Below are positions 23,761-32,371 of a stretch of 64,000 nt of DNA, one piece after another. The DNA is taken from NCBI GenBank assembly GCA_958295495.1, contig OY282352.1, forward strand, positions 868,001 through 932,000, written 5' to 3'. The translations under genes were made by a program, and so were the position numbers. Under the pieces are notes generated by a model, which worked only from the letters and a program-made list of their open reading frames with translations, was not told the origin of the DNA and ran no database searches. This DNA is from an uncultured Latescibacterota bacterium (GTDB taxonomy: Bacteria > Latescibacterota > UBA2968 > UBA8231). Position 1 is the first letter of the stretch; each line of letters opens with the position of its first letter.

Positions 23761-24176
23761 TTTTTGCCGCTGGCCGCACCGCGATCGGGCGGGCTCTCGT
23801 CGCTCTCTAGCACAAAGCCGACAAAGCGCTTCTGGCCGAGGGTCTTCAAATATTGGAGCAGGGAGACTTCGGCCTCCTTGCGGTTGAGCTGGTACTTTTC
23901 GCTGAGCAATTCGATCATCTTGCCGACCGAGTTGCGGCCGTTGCACATCCGCCAGACCTCGCTGCCGACCTCGTCGAGGGTGATTTTGCGCTGCTTGGGG
24001 ATATAGAAAAACTTGGACAGCAGCCGCACCTTCCAGGTCTCTTGGCGCTTTATTAAGACCTGAACCTCGTCGTTGTCGCCGTTCTCCCAGCGCAGGGACT
24101 CATTGCGCGTTGGCCGCGACGCCAGCATGGCGGTCCGGCTCAGCTTGGGTGCCTTGTTTTTCGATAAAATGCCCAT
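23745..24176 (-). CDS. PqqD-like (RRE-fold) protein
   Basis: 143 residues. The PqqD-type winged-helix peptide-recognition pattern runs from about residue 20 (RPTRNESLRWE, a basic strand LIKRQETWKVRLLSKFF) to EVGSEVWRMCNGRNSVGKMIELL and EKYQLNRKEAEVSLLQYLKTL. In RiPP pathways this fold binds precursor peptides; free-standing copies also occur with unknown roles. No precursor or radical-SAM gene is seen here. The start overlaps the upstream 330-residue gene by 77 bases; a later ATG at 24128 would shrink the overlap but cut into the conserved N-terminus. Its end carries the A8 run discussed for the PAP2 overlap. Confidence 0.8.
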   Translation of the reverse strand: MGILSKNKAPKLSRTAMLASRPTRNESLRWENGDNDEVQVLIKRQETWKVRLLSKFFYIPKQRKITLDEVGSEVWRMCNGRNSVGKMIELLSEKYQLNRKEAEVSLLQYLKTLGQKRFVGFVLESDESPPDRGAASGKKWQKK

Positions 24177-25092
24177 CTACTACCTTGGTGGCTAGATCGT
24201 CTTCTGCGTCTTTCTTGCGGTAGAGGTGCTCGATGATGGCGATTTTGTCGAGGCCGGTATCGCGCCAGACGCGCCCCCGCAAGTACAGGCGCGGTCTCGG
24301 GTTCATAAAGGGCAGGGGACGCAGCAGTTGACGCCAGCGGCTGCGCGGCCGCCCTTCGACGCGAATGCCCTCGTGCTCTTGCACGGCTTCGGGAGCAATG
24401 TCCACCACGAAGTCGCGCAATTGCTTCTTAAAAAACACTGGATACCAGTCTTGGATATGGGCGTCTTTGAGCATGATCCGGGCCATGCTCAACCGATGCA
24501 CTCTTAGAACCTGTTTGCCGAGGGAAAACTCTAGCTGGATGTGGCCCGACTTGAGGGAGTGGCTTTGTAGCTTGAGGTCGCTGGGCGCGAAAAACCGCAA
24601 GCCGTACACGCTCCACAGATGAGCGGCCTCGGCTTCTTGATCGGCGAGCGAGCTGAACACGGCCTCGGCTTGCTCGGGCAAAAACTCGTCTAGCTTGGCC
24701 AGCACTCTCAGGAGCACTACCCGCCCAGACTCCAAGGCGAGTGCTAGGTTGTACGCACGGAAGTCGGCCTCCCAGATGAAAACCTCGTATTCGCGGCCTG
24801 CGAGGAATTTCTTGTTTTTGAGAAATCGGGCGCGGCGCTGAACCTCAAAGGGGGCATCGACCTTTTGGGCCTTTTTTTGCAGGTTGGCCAAATAGCGATC
24901 TACCAACTCGGTCAGGCGCAGGGCCTCGCCACGGCCTTTGAGACGCCGCCATTCGATCTCGGCGCGCACGATTTCGGCGTCGTCAAGGCGGGCATAGCCC
25001 TTTTCAAAGTCCCCGTCAACCCGGCCGAGATTCCAGTCGTTAGGCACGGACAACCGCAGTCCTTGCCAAGCAAAATCCACCCGATCGCTCAT
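24100..25092 (-). CDS. Hypothetical protein (330 aa) in OPT/FtsX operon
   Basis: I do not recognise a named family. No signal peptide or membrane helix. The N-terminal ~150 residues begin with WQGLRLSVPNDWNLGRVDGDF, resembling a beta-rich domain seen in small lipoproteins and DUF1795-like or phage tail-associated folds. The middle is basic (VQRRARFLKNKKF) and the C-terminal part is rich in Arg/Pro (RPRSRWRQLLRPLPFMNPRPRL). The ATG follows the stop of the upstream OPT-like gene by one base, so it is translationally coupled. Its tail overlaps the PqqD-like gene by 77 bases. The context suggests a cytoplasmic component of the same envelope system. Confidence 0.72.
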   Translation of the reverse strand: MSDRVDFAWQGLRLSVPNDWNLGRVDGDFEKGYARLDDAEIVRAEIEWRRLKGRGEALRLTELVDRYLANLQKKAQKVDAPFEVQRRARFLKNKKFLAGREYEVFIWEADFRAYNLALALESGRVVLLRVLAKLDEFLPEQAEAVFSSLADQEAEAAHLWSVYGLRFFAPSDLKLQSHSLKSGHIQLEFSLGKQVLRVHRLSMARIMLKDAHIQDWYPVFFKKQLRDFVVDIAPEAVQEHEGIRVEGRPRSRWRQLLRPLPFMNPRPRLYLRGRVWRDTGLDKIAIIEHLYRKKDAEDDLATKVVDGHFIEKQGTQAEPDRHAGVAANAQ

Positions 25093-25093
25093 G

Positions 25094-27514
25094 CTAGAAG
25101 ATCAGCACGGAGACCGATTTCTGGATCAGGGCGATCCCCACGGACGCCATCCCCATCAGTGCCATGCCGCAGGAGAAGCCCACCGCCAGAATCGGGGCAA
25201 ACTGCCGCCATTCCTGCCGCCCGTACTTGTTCCAAAAGTAGTAGCGAGCCAAGAGTGCGCCGACGATCTCGGTCACCACGTAATGCGGCAGGATCGTCAG
25301 CGAGCGCACGAAGCCAAAGATCAGCAGGATCGGCAGCCCGAGGATAGACAGCAGAATGAAACTCACCAGCCCGAAGCCGGCACCAAAGGCGATGACCTCT
25401 AATTTCAGCGCCCTAAAGAGCCAAGGCACGTCGGTGGAGCGCTGGATCCAAGAGCTGGTAAAGAGCGGATCGGTATCGACCTCAAAGTAGAAGGACCATC
25501 CCGCCGGCACGGCTCGCTCGACCTTCACTTCGAGGGTCGGGCGGGGGTCGCGAATGACGGCGTCCATCGCTGGCACGAGCGGCGCAATCGCCGGCAGGCC
25601 CTCGACAACTTCCTCTTCGGCTAGCTGCTCGTCGCGCAAGTAGCGCTCGGCGACGATGTCGGGTGCCCCCTGATCGAAGTACGAGTAGAAAACTTGGGTC
25701 GGCATCCACGGGCCGACTTGGCCGTGCTTGCCGTTGGAGTCCAGCCACTCCTGATCCACCAGCCGCACTCGCCAGTACCACCACTCGTTTTCGATCAGGT
25801 TAGCTGGAGTCCACCCCGCCCGGTCGTTGTCTATGGTCAGTTCGCTGCGCATGGTGCCGGTGATATAGAGGCATTGCTGGTAGGCGCGCAGCCGCCACAT
25901 TAGCTGGGCATAGGGGTAGGAGGCCGACGGAATGGGTGCCAGTTTCCATATATAGGAGCCGTAGAGAAAGCTGGTAAAGAGTACGATGGGCACCATGAAA
26001 ATCTCGGCGCGGATGATGCTGGTAAACTGGGTGCCGGTCAGCTCGATTTCGCGGAACTTCTGGGTCTGGGCACCGTAGTTGCCCAAGGGAAACGGAATGA
26101 ACCAGATGTCAACGCCGCGATACCCAGAGAAGATAATCGTGGCCTCGCGCACGAAGGGGATGTCCACCGTCTGCCCCACCATCCCGACTAGGCGGGCGTT
26201 GACAAAGGATTGAAAGGGTGTGAATACGAAACCAAAAAAGAGAAAAAACCATATAAATTGGGCAATGCCCGGCAGCAGCCAAGCGGCGATGCCGATCAGG
26301 CCGGCCGTGGCCAAGACGTATAGTGCCAACGCCACCCAGATGGGGAAATCGCCTCGGCCGGCGGGGGTGGCAAAGCTGCGCTTGGGCTCGCCTTCCTCCC
26401 CGGTATTAGCCCTAGCACTGCGCACGCTCTGAACTATCTGGTAGAAGCCGATGACGGCGATGGCGACAGTGGTGCCGAGGCCGAAGCTCATCCAGAAATC
26501 GACTTGGTTGACAAAGACGGTCTCGATCGTGCCCATGCCTTGCTGCCACAAATTCAGGTACGGCTCCTCGCGCCACGAAGGCGTCCAAGTATAGAGCAGC
26601 GGATTGGCCATCGAGGCGACGACCACGCCGAGGAAGGTGCCAACCACGCCCCAGAACGGGACCACTAGACCGACGAAGATCGGCCCCAAGTGCGCGGTAA
26701 ATCCGAGCGGAGTGGCCGGAATAAAGTTGCCGGTGACTTGCGTGAAGTCGATAAAGGGAATGGGTATGAGTTGGATCGGCTCAGTCAGCAGCGCGCCGGT
26801 AATCGCCGGCAAGGCCACGTAGATCGTGCCAAAGACCAAGCCAATCATCGCCCCCGCCGAGAATACCCGCCAGCGCCAAGTCTCAAGCCCTTGGGTGGTC
26901 TCGGCTAGGGCCGTAGCACCTTGGGCGTTTACGGGCGCGAAGGGAAAGGGCAGGCGCTCGTAGTCGGAGCTGAGCCGGAAGAGCGCGTACGACATGGTGA
27001 ACCAGTTGATGCGCGAGATGATCATCCCCAAGACTAGGAGTACGATCGGCATCGCCCAATCCGAGTGTAGGAAGGTCCGCTCGATGATGGCGGAGGAGTC
27101 GAGCGGCGGTGCCACCCAAGTGGGAATCAGCTTGGAGATGCCAAACTGCTTGGCCGCTGGCGATTGCACCAAGTACTGGTTGTAGAGCAAACCCTCAAAG
27201 GCACCGGTCTCCGCGGCAATCAGGGAGGCGGCCACGTAGAACAGCACATAGACTTCTTGGCGTCTGAGGGAGGAAAAGGAGCGCTTGGTGATTTCGGCGA
27301 AGAGGATGATGGTCACCCACTCGGCCGCCGCCCCCAAAGAGCCACCGATCATCAGGCTCAAGTACATGTTGCCCGGGACCATGATAAACGCGACGAAGAA
27401 CACGCCGAGAATGGCCTTGATCGTAAAGCCGTTCTCGAAGCGGTCTGGGACCTGCATTAGGTCCCGATATTCTTCGATCTCTTGGTTCGGGTTTCTATTT
27501 TTTCTTCCGAGCAC
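25094..27514 (-). CDS. Large polytopic membrane protein, OPT-like / DUF6785-related
   Basis: 806 residues with many hydrophobic helices (e.g. AILGVFFVAFIMVPGNMYLSL, PIVLLVLGMIISRIN, FIWFFLFFGFVFTPF). It has charged loops and, in the C-terminal half, a long soluble segment at about 520-700 before the last helices. The spacing and the GNMYLSLMIGGSLGAAAEW region resemble the oligopeptide-transporter-like families (DUF6784/DUF6785) common in Poribacteria and Planctomycetes-like genomes (assignment from memory). Start is GTG with GGGAGGA upstream. It is the third gene of a tightly spaced operon, between the M28-FtsX fusion and the 330-residue protein. Substrate unknown; transport is an inference from topology. 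Confidence 0.78.
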   Translation of the reverse strand: MLGRKNRNPNQEIEEYRDLMQVPDRFENGFTIKAILGVFFVAFIMVPGNMYLSLMIGGSLGAAAEWVTIILFAEITKRSFSSLRRQEVYVLFYVAASLIAAETGAFEGLLYNQYLVQSPAAKQFGISKLIPTWVAPPLDSSAIIERTFLHSDWAMPIVLLVLGMIISRINWFTMSYALFRLSSDYERLPFPFAPVNAQGATALAETTQGLETWRWRVFSAGAMIGLVFGTIYVALPAITGALLTEPIQLIPIPFIDFTQVTGNFIPATPLGFTAHLGPIFVGLVVPFWGVVGTFLGVVVASMANPLLYTWTPSWREEPYLNLWQQGMGTIETVFVNQVDFWMSFGLGTTVAIAVIGFYQIVQSVRSARANTGEEGEPKRSFATPAGRGDFPIWVALALYVLATAGLIGIAAWLLPGIAQFIWFFLFFGFVFTPFQSFVNARLVGMVGQTVDIPFVREATIIFSGYRGVDIWFIPFPLGNYGAQTQKFREIELTGTQFTSIIRAEIFMVPIVLFTSFLYGSYIWKLAPIPSASYPYAQLMWRLRAYQQCLYITGTMRSELTIDNDRAGWTPANLIENEWWYWRVRLVDQEWLDSNGKHGQVGPWMPTQVFYSYFDQGAPDIVAERYLRDEQLAEEEVVEGLPAIAPLVPAMDAVIRDPRPTLEVKVERAVPAGWSFYFEVDTDPLFTSSWIQRSTDVPWLFRALKLEVIAFGAGFGLVSFILLSILGLPILLIFGFVRSLTILPHYVVTEIVGALLARYYFWNKYGRQEWRQFAPILAVGFSCGMALMGMASVGIALIQKSVSVLIF

Positions 27515-27527
27515 TCGCTATCCTCCC

Positions 27528-30500
27528 TTACGCCGACACTTCGCTGCGCAGCCCTTGCAAAATTTCCGCACCCTGGTGGCGGTAGCCTTCTTTGGCCTCG
27601 GCATCCACCGTGCGCCATATAAGGAACTGTTTGCGGATGACGTTCATAAAGCGCTGGTTGACCCTTCGCCACGAGGCGTCCTCGCCGCTGAGTCGCTTGA
27701 TTTGCAGACCGACTGCGTAAATGTTGTGCTCGGCCTCTGGCATGGCTCGCACGGTGACGTGTTGGCTGACTCCCAAGTCGAAAGGAGCCAGCCATATATT
27801 CATGTCAATTAGGTATCCTTCGCCGTTGGGCGTTTCTTCGCGTTTCAAGCTGGCACCGTCGGTGTAGAAGGTGCCGATGGACTCCTCGCTGTAGGAGTCG
27901 AAGTAGCCGATGAGGAAGACGCTCAAGCCCAAAACCTCGTGGCCGCTGACCGTAAAGGGGAACTCGAAATCCCACTGGTCGCCATCGGGCGGCGGCAGCT
28001 TCCACTTGCGGGTCACGTCCGGCACGGCCATCTGCGAAGCCTTGCGCGCTGGATAAATCGTCGAGAGCATGACCACGGCCATTACCAGCATACAAGAGAG
28101 TACCGCGGCCACTGAGGAGTAGTTGAGCGTGAAGCCGCCCAGCAGATCGAACTCGATGAGCACTTTGGCGATTACTTGGCCGCTGAGATAACCGGCTACT
28201 ACTCCGAGCACCGAATAGACGCAACTCTCGGCGATAAAGAGCCACGAGATGTGGCCGGGGGCTAGGCCCACCGAAGAGTAGATGCCGATTTCGCGGAAGC
28301 GCTCGTACACGCTGCCCATCATGGTGTTGAGCACAATAAGCGAGGCGATCAGCATGGGGATGAACAAGTTGCTCATCCCGGAAAAGGAGGTCATCCCCAG
28401 CGATGAGTAAATCGCCACCTTGATGTATTCATCGCCGGGCTCCTTGATCCCGGCGAACAGCGTCACCGCGAGGCGCGAGAGGAACTCCTCGACCTCACCG
28501 CGCACGTTGCTGCCTGCGGGGAAGCGCACGGCCACAGACTGCAAGGGGTTGCCGCTGCCGACGTTGCGCAGCGTGTGGTAGGGCGCGATTAGGATGTTGG
28601 CCGGCTCTAGATGGACAAAGGGCTTGATGACGACCTTGGCGTCCTCCAAGCCCTGCTTCTCGCGCTTTTCTTCCTCGGCAATCTCCTGCACGGCTTGGCC
28701 GCCGGTGACGGCAAAGTCGGCCGGCGTCAAAATTTCGTCGTCGAGATCTTTGAGGTCCTTCATCCGCTTGGAGTCGAGGACGCCAACGACCGTGAACAAG
28801 TTGCCGAAGACCCTGACTTGCGCTCGGCCGACATCGGCCAAGTCGATGTCGAGATGGGCCTCCTTAACCATGTCGATGGGCAGGATGCAAACCTTGTCCT
28901 CGCCCGGCTCAAACCACCGCCCGGCGACTAGGGCTTGGTCTAGCCCGGTGACTTTGGTTTCCTCCGGGGTCAATCCGAGGACGCCGAGCGCATTATGGGC
29001 CTTGTCGCCGTGTTTTATTTTAATGTGCGCCTTGGCTTTGTTGCTGTACCAGCTACGCGGTGCGACTGCGGCCCGATCGCCGAAATTGCTGCGGGCGTAT
29101 TCGAGCACGGAATCTTCCATCGGATTCCACGCCTTGCTGCGGATTAGGATGCCTTCGTAAAGGCCCTCGTTGTCGCGGTTGATTTGGTTGAACCGCAGGC
29201 CCGTGCGGATGGAGGTGAAGGAGAGGACTGTAAAGGTCAGCAACAAGAGCGTGGTAAAGGTGAGGACCGTGCGCGTCTTGCGCCGCTTCATGTTGGAAAT
29301 CCCGAGCTGGAAGGCAGTCAGTGAAGCCGAAGAGCGGCTGACGTCCGTGTCGTGGATCACGGCTACCTCGGTGCGCAGCTTCTTCATCTGCTCGTTGAAG
29401 CGGCCGGAAATGATCGACATCACCAGCACCGCGAGGGCGATGATGATGAAAGCGAGCAGAATGACGAAGGGATTGGATAGCTGAAAGGCCGGATGCACCA
29501 TCCACAGCACGATCCAGATCGCGATAAAAACTCCGACAAACCCGATGATCTGATTGCGGATTGTGGCGGCCGTAAAAAGGAGCCGCTCGGTAAAAAAGGC
29601 GCAGGGAATGACGAGGGCCATAAAGAAGATAATGCCCTGAACGACGTCGTTTTGGGTGGATTTGACGTCTGGATAGGCACGCGACTCCAGTCCGAAGGCC
29701 GCGCGCGTGTGGCGCACGAAATCGCCCCAGTGCTGCTCGGTGCTAGCCGCTGCGGCTTGGTCTAACTCGGTCTCGGCCCGGTAGTGGAGGTCGTTGAGAC
29801 GCTGGTTTTCAATGGCAAAGCTCCGCAACTCGCGCATCCGCGACTCGTCGAGATTCCACATGTCTTGGGCGGCTTGGAAGGTGGTGCGGGCAAAGGAAGT
29901 ACCTGGGCGCATCTCGAAGCCCTCGCCCTCGGCCTTTTCCTTGTCGGTTGCGCTGGTGGCGTTGAGCAGGAGTGAACGAAAGCCGAGCAGGCCCGCGCCA
30001 AAACCCATCTTGATGCGCGAGCCGGGCCGCGCGAAGAGCACTCCGACCGGCTCGTTTTGGGCCGAAGGGCCTTCGCCAATGGTGTAACCGTACTCCACGG
30101 GCGCGCTGTTCGTCTCGTCGAAGACCTCCACGTTGGACAGCTTGGTGAGATAGCGCGGATCGACGATGTCGAAGAAGTTGTAAGGCACGCAGGGGAAGAG
30201 GATGACCATCCACTGCTTGTCGCGCCAGTCCATGGAGACCTTCATCGGGTAGCTCTCGTCGCCTTGCACGCCGCGGTCCGGGGCGTAAGTGATGCGGCCG
30301 GTGATCGGGTCCATGTAGTAGCCCTCGATCTGCACGTTGTTGACCCGCACCCGATTTACGTAAAAGGCCCCCCGATCATCGACGACTTCGTAATACTCGC
30401 CGCGCACGCCTTTGTACGACTTTTTCTTGCCGTTGCGCACGACGGCAACTGCGTCTGCGCGCGGTAGGTCGGGGATGATGCTGCGGCGCGGAAAGACCAT

Positions 30501-32354
30501 GGTCCGGCCGCGCAACGAGCGCAAATTGTCGCGCAGGCGCATCTTGAAGTCCGGGAAAAGCTCTGGGTCTTCAAAGGCCATCTCAAACATGCCGGCGAGC
30601 ACCCGGATCTGTTTGGCGAGATTGGCGTGGTTGACGTGCTCGGCCCGGTCTAAGGGCGTATCGACGAGGAAGCGCGCGTCGTTGACAGTGACAAAAGCCA
30701 ACGCCGGCGTACCTGTGGCCAACACCAATTCGCTGTTGACCGATATTTCGCCCGGTACAAAGGTCTGCCAGCTCATTCCGCCTTCGGGGCTGATGCCATT
30801 GACCAGCACATCGCGCCGCTGATAGCCCAACTCGCGGCTGATCTTGCGCGCATAACCCATGAAGTTCTTACCGAAGGGCGCGAAGTAGCGCTTGTAGTAA
30901 AAGCTGGTATTGCTATTCCAGACCCCGAGCTCATCGGTCTGCGACGAAAGGTCGAGACTTATGAAGAGCTTGACTGCGAGCGAATCGACTTTGGGATCGA
31001 CCCAAGTTTTGTAGAGCGCGAGGCGCAAGTCGTCGTCCGAGCGCAACTCATCGACCAGTTCGCGGCGGTTTTTGAATTGCTTGCCGGCGAGGTGCAGTGC
31101 GCCTTCTTCTCGACTCAGCAGCCTCTTAATACCCTCTATTGTCTTCTTCCACAAGCCCCACGAACTGCTAAGTGCGTCTTCTTCTTGGCTCAGCAGTCCT
31201 TCGGCGAGAGCCGCGTCGGCAATATGCGCGTCCAAGTCAGTGGGCCTTTCGGCAACGCTTCGCACGAGAGCTTCCTTGCCGGTGAACTCCTCCTCGCCAA
31301 TGGCGTAGTGGATGCCGTCTTGGGCAATCATGTTCCGCGCGAGTGCGGCATCGACGACCCGCCTCACCAGCATGTGTTCGATAAAGGGATCCTCTTTGCG
31401 CAAATAGCGCTGGATGAAATCATCGACCCCGCGCAAGCCCAAGTGGTGGGCCGAAGTGGCGAGAAAGACGATCGTGCGCGCCGGCGGATTCGCACGGAAA
31501 TAGCGCGCTAGTTCCAACAGCGCAGTAATGCCAGAGGCCTGCTCGGCACCCGGGGCGAGGGCCGGTACGACCGACATGGCATCGTAGTACGCCTCCAGCA
31601 CGATCACGTCCTCTTTCATCAAGGGATCGTATCCGGGGATCGTGCCGAGGACATTCCAAGCGGGACGCCGTTCCCAATCCATGCGGTACTCCAAGTGCAG
31701 CGTCTGCTCGTCCCCTGCGGCCAATTGGCGGCGCAAGTGCTGGCCGGCTTGGCGATTGATCCAGAATCTCGGCAGGTCGAGCGGCATGGAGAGAAACTTC
31801 TTTTCGCCCTCCAAGTACACGGTGGAATCCGGCTCGATAAAGACGATGGCCTGCGCCCCGAGATAGGCGGCATTGAGCCAAGCGTCGCCCGAATTGAAGT
31901 CCATCAGGGCCACGGCCCCTTCGACTTGTTGGCCATCCATGTCCGCGTACTCGCCCGCACCGGCGTCTATCAAGCGCCCGGTCACCCCGCCTTCGGGCAG
32001 CGTCGAGGTTTTGACTAGATTGGGCCAGAGGCCGTGGATTGGCACTTGTTGGCCGCTTTCGGCGACCCGCAGGAATCCGCCCTTATCGACGGGAATCGAG
32101 ACATCGTATTCGTGGACTGCGACGTCGTCGAGGCCGATTGCGCGGAAGCGCTCCTGCACGACTTGGGCCGCTTGGTCGGCCCCCGGATAGCCGGCGACTC
32201 TGGAGCCCACGCCGGCAAAAGTGTCCATCGTCTGCTGCACGCGCTCGATCGGGGCCGTGCGCGCCAACTCGGCAAAATTGACCTCGGCCCACGCCGGTAC
32301 CACGCCAGCCAAAATCCAGCCGAGGGCCATCCACCTCACCGCAAACTTAGGCAT
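27528..32354 (-). CDS. M28-like peptidase domain fused to FtsX/MacB-type permease
   Basis: 1608 residues from ATG 32354; that start gives a clean signal peptide (ALGWILAGVVPAWA). Residues ~25-360 resemble an M28 zinc aminopeptidase fold. The metal ligands look substituted: the HxD position is Y256-Y-D258, the NDNASG loop reads EQASG, and the EE pair is HH. A long periplasmic mixed region follows. Around residues 905-1050 come several helices and an FtsX-type entry (ISNMKRRKTRTVLTF). From ~1320 there is the FtsX core (VLNTMMGSVYERFREIGIYSSVGLAPG) and final helices. FtsX permeases normally need an ABC ATPase; none is adjacent. Genes before and after are OPT-like transporters at 17 and 13 bp. 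Confidence 0.82.
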   Translation of the reverse strand: MPKFAVRWMALGWILAGVVPAWAEVNFAELARTAPIERVQQTMDTFAGVGSRVAGYPGADQAAQVVQERFRAIGLDDVAVHEYDVSIPVDKGGFLRVAESGQQVPIHGLWPNLVKTSTLPEGGVTGRLIDAGAGEYADMDGQQVEGAVALMDFNSGDAWLNAAYLGAQAIVFIEPDSTVYLEGEKKFLSMPLDLPRFWINRQAGQHLRRQLAAGDEQTLHLEYRMDWERRPAWNVLGTIPGYDPLMKEDVIVLEAYYDAMSVVPALAPGAEQASGITALLELARYFRANPPARTIVFLATSAHHLGLRGVDDFIQRYLRKEDPFIEHMLVRRVVDAALARNMIAQDGIHYAIGEEEFTGKEALVRSVAERPTDLDAHIADAALAEGLLSQEEDALSSSWGLWKKTIEGIKRLLSREEGALHLAGKQFKNRRELVDELRSDDDLRLALYKTWVDPKVDSLAVKLFISLDLSSQTDELGVWNSNTSFYYKRYFAPFGKNFMGYARKISRELGYQRRDVLVNGISPEGGMSWQTFVPGEISVNSELVLATGTPALAFVTVNDARFLVDTPLDRAEHVNHANLAKQIRVLAGMFEMAFEDPELFPDFKMRLRDNLRSLRGRTMVFPRRSIIPDLPRADAVAVVRNGKKKSYKGVRGEYYEVVDDRGAFYVNRVRVNNVQIEGYYMDPITGRITYAPDRGVQGDESYPMKVSMDWRDKQWMVILFPCVPYNFFDIVDPRYLTKLSNVEVFDETNSAPVEYGYTIGEGPSAQNEPVGVLFARPGSRIKMGFGAGLLGFRSLLLNATSATDKEKAEGEGFEMRPGTSFARTTFQAAQDMWNLDESRMRELRSFAIENQRLNDLHYRAETELDQAAAASTEQHWGDFVRHTRAAFGLESRAYPDVKSTQNDVVQGIIFFMALVIPCAFFTERLLFTAATIRNQIIGFVGVFIAIWIVLWMVHPAFQLSNPFVILLAFIIIALAVLVMSIISGRFNEQMKKLRTEVAVIHDTDVSRSSASLTAFQLGISNMKRRKTRTVLTFTTLLLLTFTVLSFTSIRTGLRFNQINRDNEGLYEGILIRSKAWNPMEDSVLEYARSNFGDRAAVAPRSWYSNKAKAHIKIKHGDKAHNALGVLGLTPEETKVTGLDQALVAGRWFEPGEDKVCILPIDMVKEAHLDIDLADVGRAQVRVFGNLFTVVGVLDSKRMKDLKDLDDEILTPADFAVTGGQAVQEIAEEEKREKQGLEDAKVVIKPFVHLEPANILIAPYHTLRNVGSGNPLQSVAVRFPAGSNVRGEVEEFLSRLAVTLFAGIKEPGDEYIKVAIYSSLGMTSFSGMSNLFIPMLIASLIVLNTMMGSVYERFREIGIYSSVGLAPGHISWLFIAESCVYSVLGVVAGYLSGQVIAKVLIEFDLLGGFTLNYSSVAAVLSCMLVMAVVMLSTIYPARKASQMAVPDVTRKWKLPPPDGDQWDFEFPFTVSGHEVLGLSVFLIGYFDSYSEESIGTFYTDGASLKREETPNGEGYLIDMNIWLAPFDLGVSQHVTVRAMPEAEHNIYAVGLQIKRLSGEDASWRRVNQRFMNVIRKQFLIWRTVDAEAKEGYRHQGAEILQGLRSEVSA

Positions 32355-32371
32355 AGTTGTAAGAGCCTTTC

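Noticed and set aside
29053..30213. Plus- and minus-strand frames inside the M28-FtsX gene
   Set aside because: No family resemblance, Arg/Pro/Ser-rich, and in register with the true gene's codons.
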